Below are positions 7,420 to 7,678 of a stretch of 7,678 bases of DNA, piece after piece (the stretch's first letter is position 1; each line of letters opens with the position of its first letter). Source of the stretch: Deltaproteobacteria bacterium (GTDB taxonomy: Bacteria; Desulfobacterota; BSN033; UBA1163); contig VGSD01000126.1 in assembly GCA_016875155.1 (NCBI GenBank), forward strand, positions 1 through 7,678, read 5' to 3'. The translations under genes were made by a program, and so were the position numbers. The notes under the pieces were generated by a model. That model did not search any database. It was not told where the DNA came from and saw only the letters and a list, made by a program, of their open reading frames with translations.

Positions 7420-7427
7420 TTTAAACG

Positions 7428-7631
7428 ATGGCATCAAAAAAAATCGTTTATCCCAAAACCCTTAAAGACATCCCTCCATGGCGGCAGCGTCAGCTCGAAG
7501 AAGACCTTCGCTGGTTTTCGAAGTTTTCTCCTGTGCAGAGACTCGAAATGATGGATCGAGAGTGGGAAGAAATTCAAGACTTCATTGAAAAGTTTGGTTT
7601 AAAAAGAAATGAAACTAGAAAAAGAAGTTAA
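7428..7631 (+). CDS. Small protein of unknown function, possible antitoxin
   Basis: A 67-residue protein, soluble and probably helical, with no signal peptide or membrane segment. I do not recognise a named family. Visible features: a lysine-rich start (MASKKIVYPKTLKDIPP), an amphipathic central stretch rich in Trp, Arg and Glu (WRQRQLEEDLRWFSKFSP, then MMDREWEEIQDFIEKFG), and a basic tail RNETRKRS. The ATG at 7428 is the only sensible start; the next Met is around residue 41. There is no Shine-Dalgarno sequence, in keeping with the promoter placed directly before it. Its last 23 bases overlap the next gene, so the two should be translated together. A small charged protein directly before and overlapping a probable nucleotidyltransferase suggests the antitoxin or partner of a two-gene toxin-antitoxin module. 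That is inference from size and position. The reading frame itself is likely real because of the promoter, the overlap and the protein-like composition. Confidence 0.75.
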   Translation: MASKKIVYPKTLKDIPPWRQRQLEEDLRWFSKFSPVQRLEMMDREWEEIQDFIEKFGLKRNETRKRS

Positions 7632-7678
7632 ATTTCTCGAACTGGTTCGGGTGCTCAATCGCCATAAAATCCGTTACC
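7609..7678 (+). CDS. Start of a probable nucleotidyltransferase-fold gene, cut by the window edge
   Basis: Only 23 codons are visible: an ATG at 7609 overlaps the previous gene by 23 bases in another frame, and the frame stays open to the edge. The peptide includes VKFLELVRVLNRHKIRY. The pattern FxxLVxxLNxHxIRY is how many DUF6036/AbiEii-type nucleotidyltransferases begin, just before their YLVVGG-like strand, which would fall outside the window. Members of that fold include toxins that add nucleotides to tRNA or proteins, paired with a small neighbour. There is no clear Shine-Dalgarno sequence (only AAAAAGAA before the ATG), so translation may depend on coupling to the upstream gene. The coding call is reasonable; the function rests on very few residues and is tentative. 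Confidence 0.5.
   Translation, partial: MKLEKEVKFLELVRVLNRHKIRY

Noticed and set aside
1..7678. BREX, DISARM or Type I R-M system
   Set aside because: No PglZ, BrxC, DrmA/DrmB, HsdS or separate HsdR is present. The methylase carries its own nuclease domain, and the SNF2 protein has the DUF3670-type N-terminus of the HelZ/YwqA branch.

Overview
The window holds five protein genes, two of them cut by the window edges. Three run leftward (minus strand), and two small ones run rightward from the right end. Base composition is moderate, a little under half G+C. There is no rRNA, tRNA, CRISPR array or transposase. Two palindromic sequences of the dispersed-repeat kind, one between genes and one inside a gene, together with the gene types, fit a free-living bacterium of the Desulfobacterota/Nitrospirota sort. 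No marker gene confirms this, so the lineage is a weak inference.

Layout from right to left. At 7609-7678 (+) is the start of a gene whose few visible residues resemble small nucleotidyltransferase toxins of the DUF6036/AbiEii kind. It overlaps the end of a 67-residue unknown gene at 7428-7631 (+). This pair diverges from a 1023-residue single-chain restriction-modification enzyme (Type IIG, Eco57I-like) at 4249-7320 (-). The 107-bp divergent region is unusually tidy. Each gene has an extended -10 promoter of the form TGnTATGAT placed so close to its start codon that the mRNA would be leaderless or nearly so. A perfect 12-bp palindrome sits midway between the two -35 boxes.

Left of the restriction enzyme, a 197-bp gap contains a strong palindrome and a possible promoter. 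It leads into a large SNF2-family helicase (836-4051, -). One base after its stop codon begins a SWIM zinc-finger protein (834 to the left edge, -), with a good ribosome binding site inside the helicase gene. SNF2 plus SWIM is a recurring bacterial gene pair (compare B. subtilis ywqA/ywqB and mycobacterial HelZ). The two proteins probably act together on DNA or on protein-DNA complexes.

Taken together, this looks like part of an accessory or defence island: a modification-plus-cleavage enzyme, a toxin-antitoxin-like pair sharing its control region, and a DNA-remodelling module. No complete known multi-gene defence system (BREX, DISARM, Type I R-M) is present. The most notable items are the symmetric divergent control region and a palindromic repeat inserted in frame inside the SNF2 gene.
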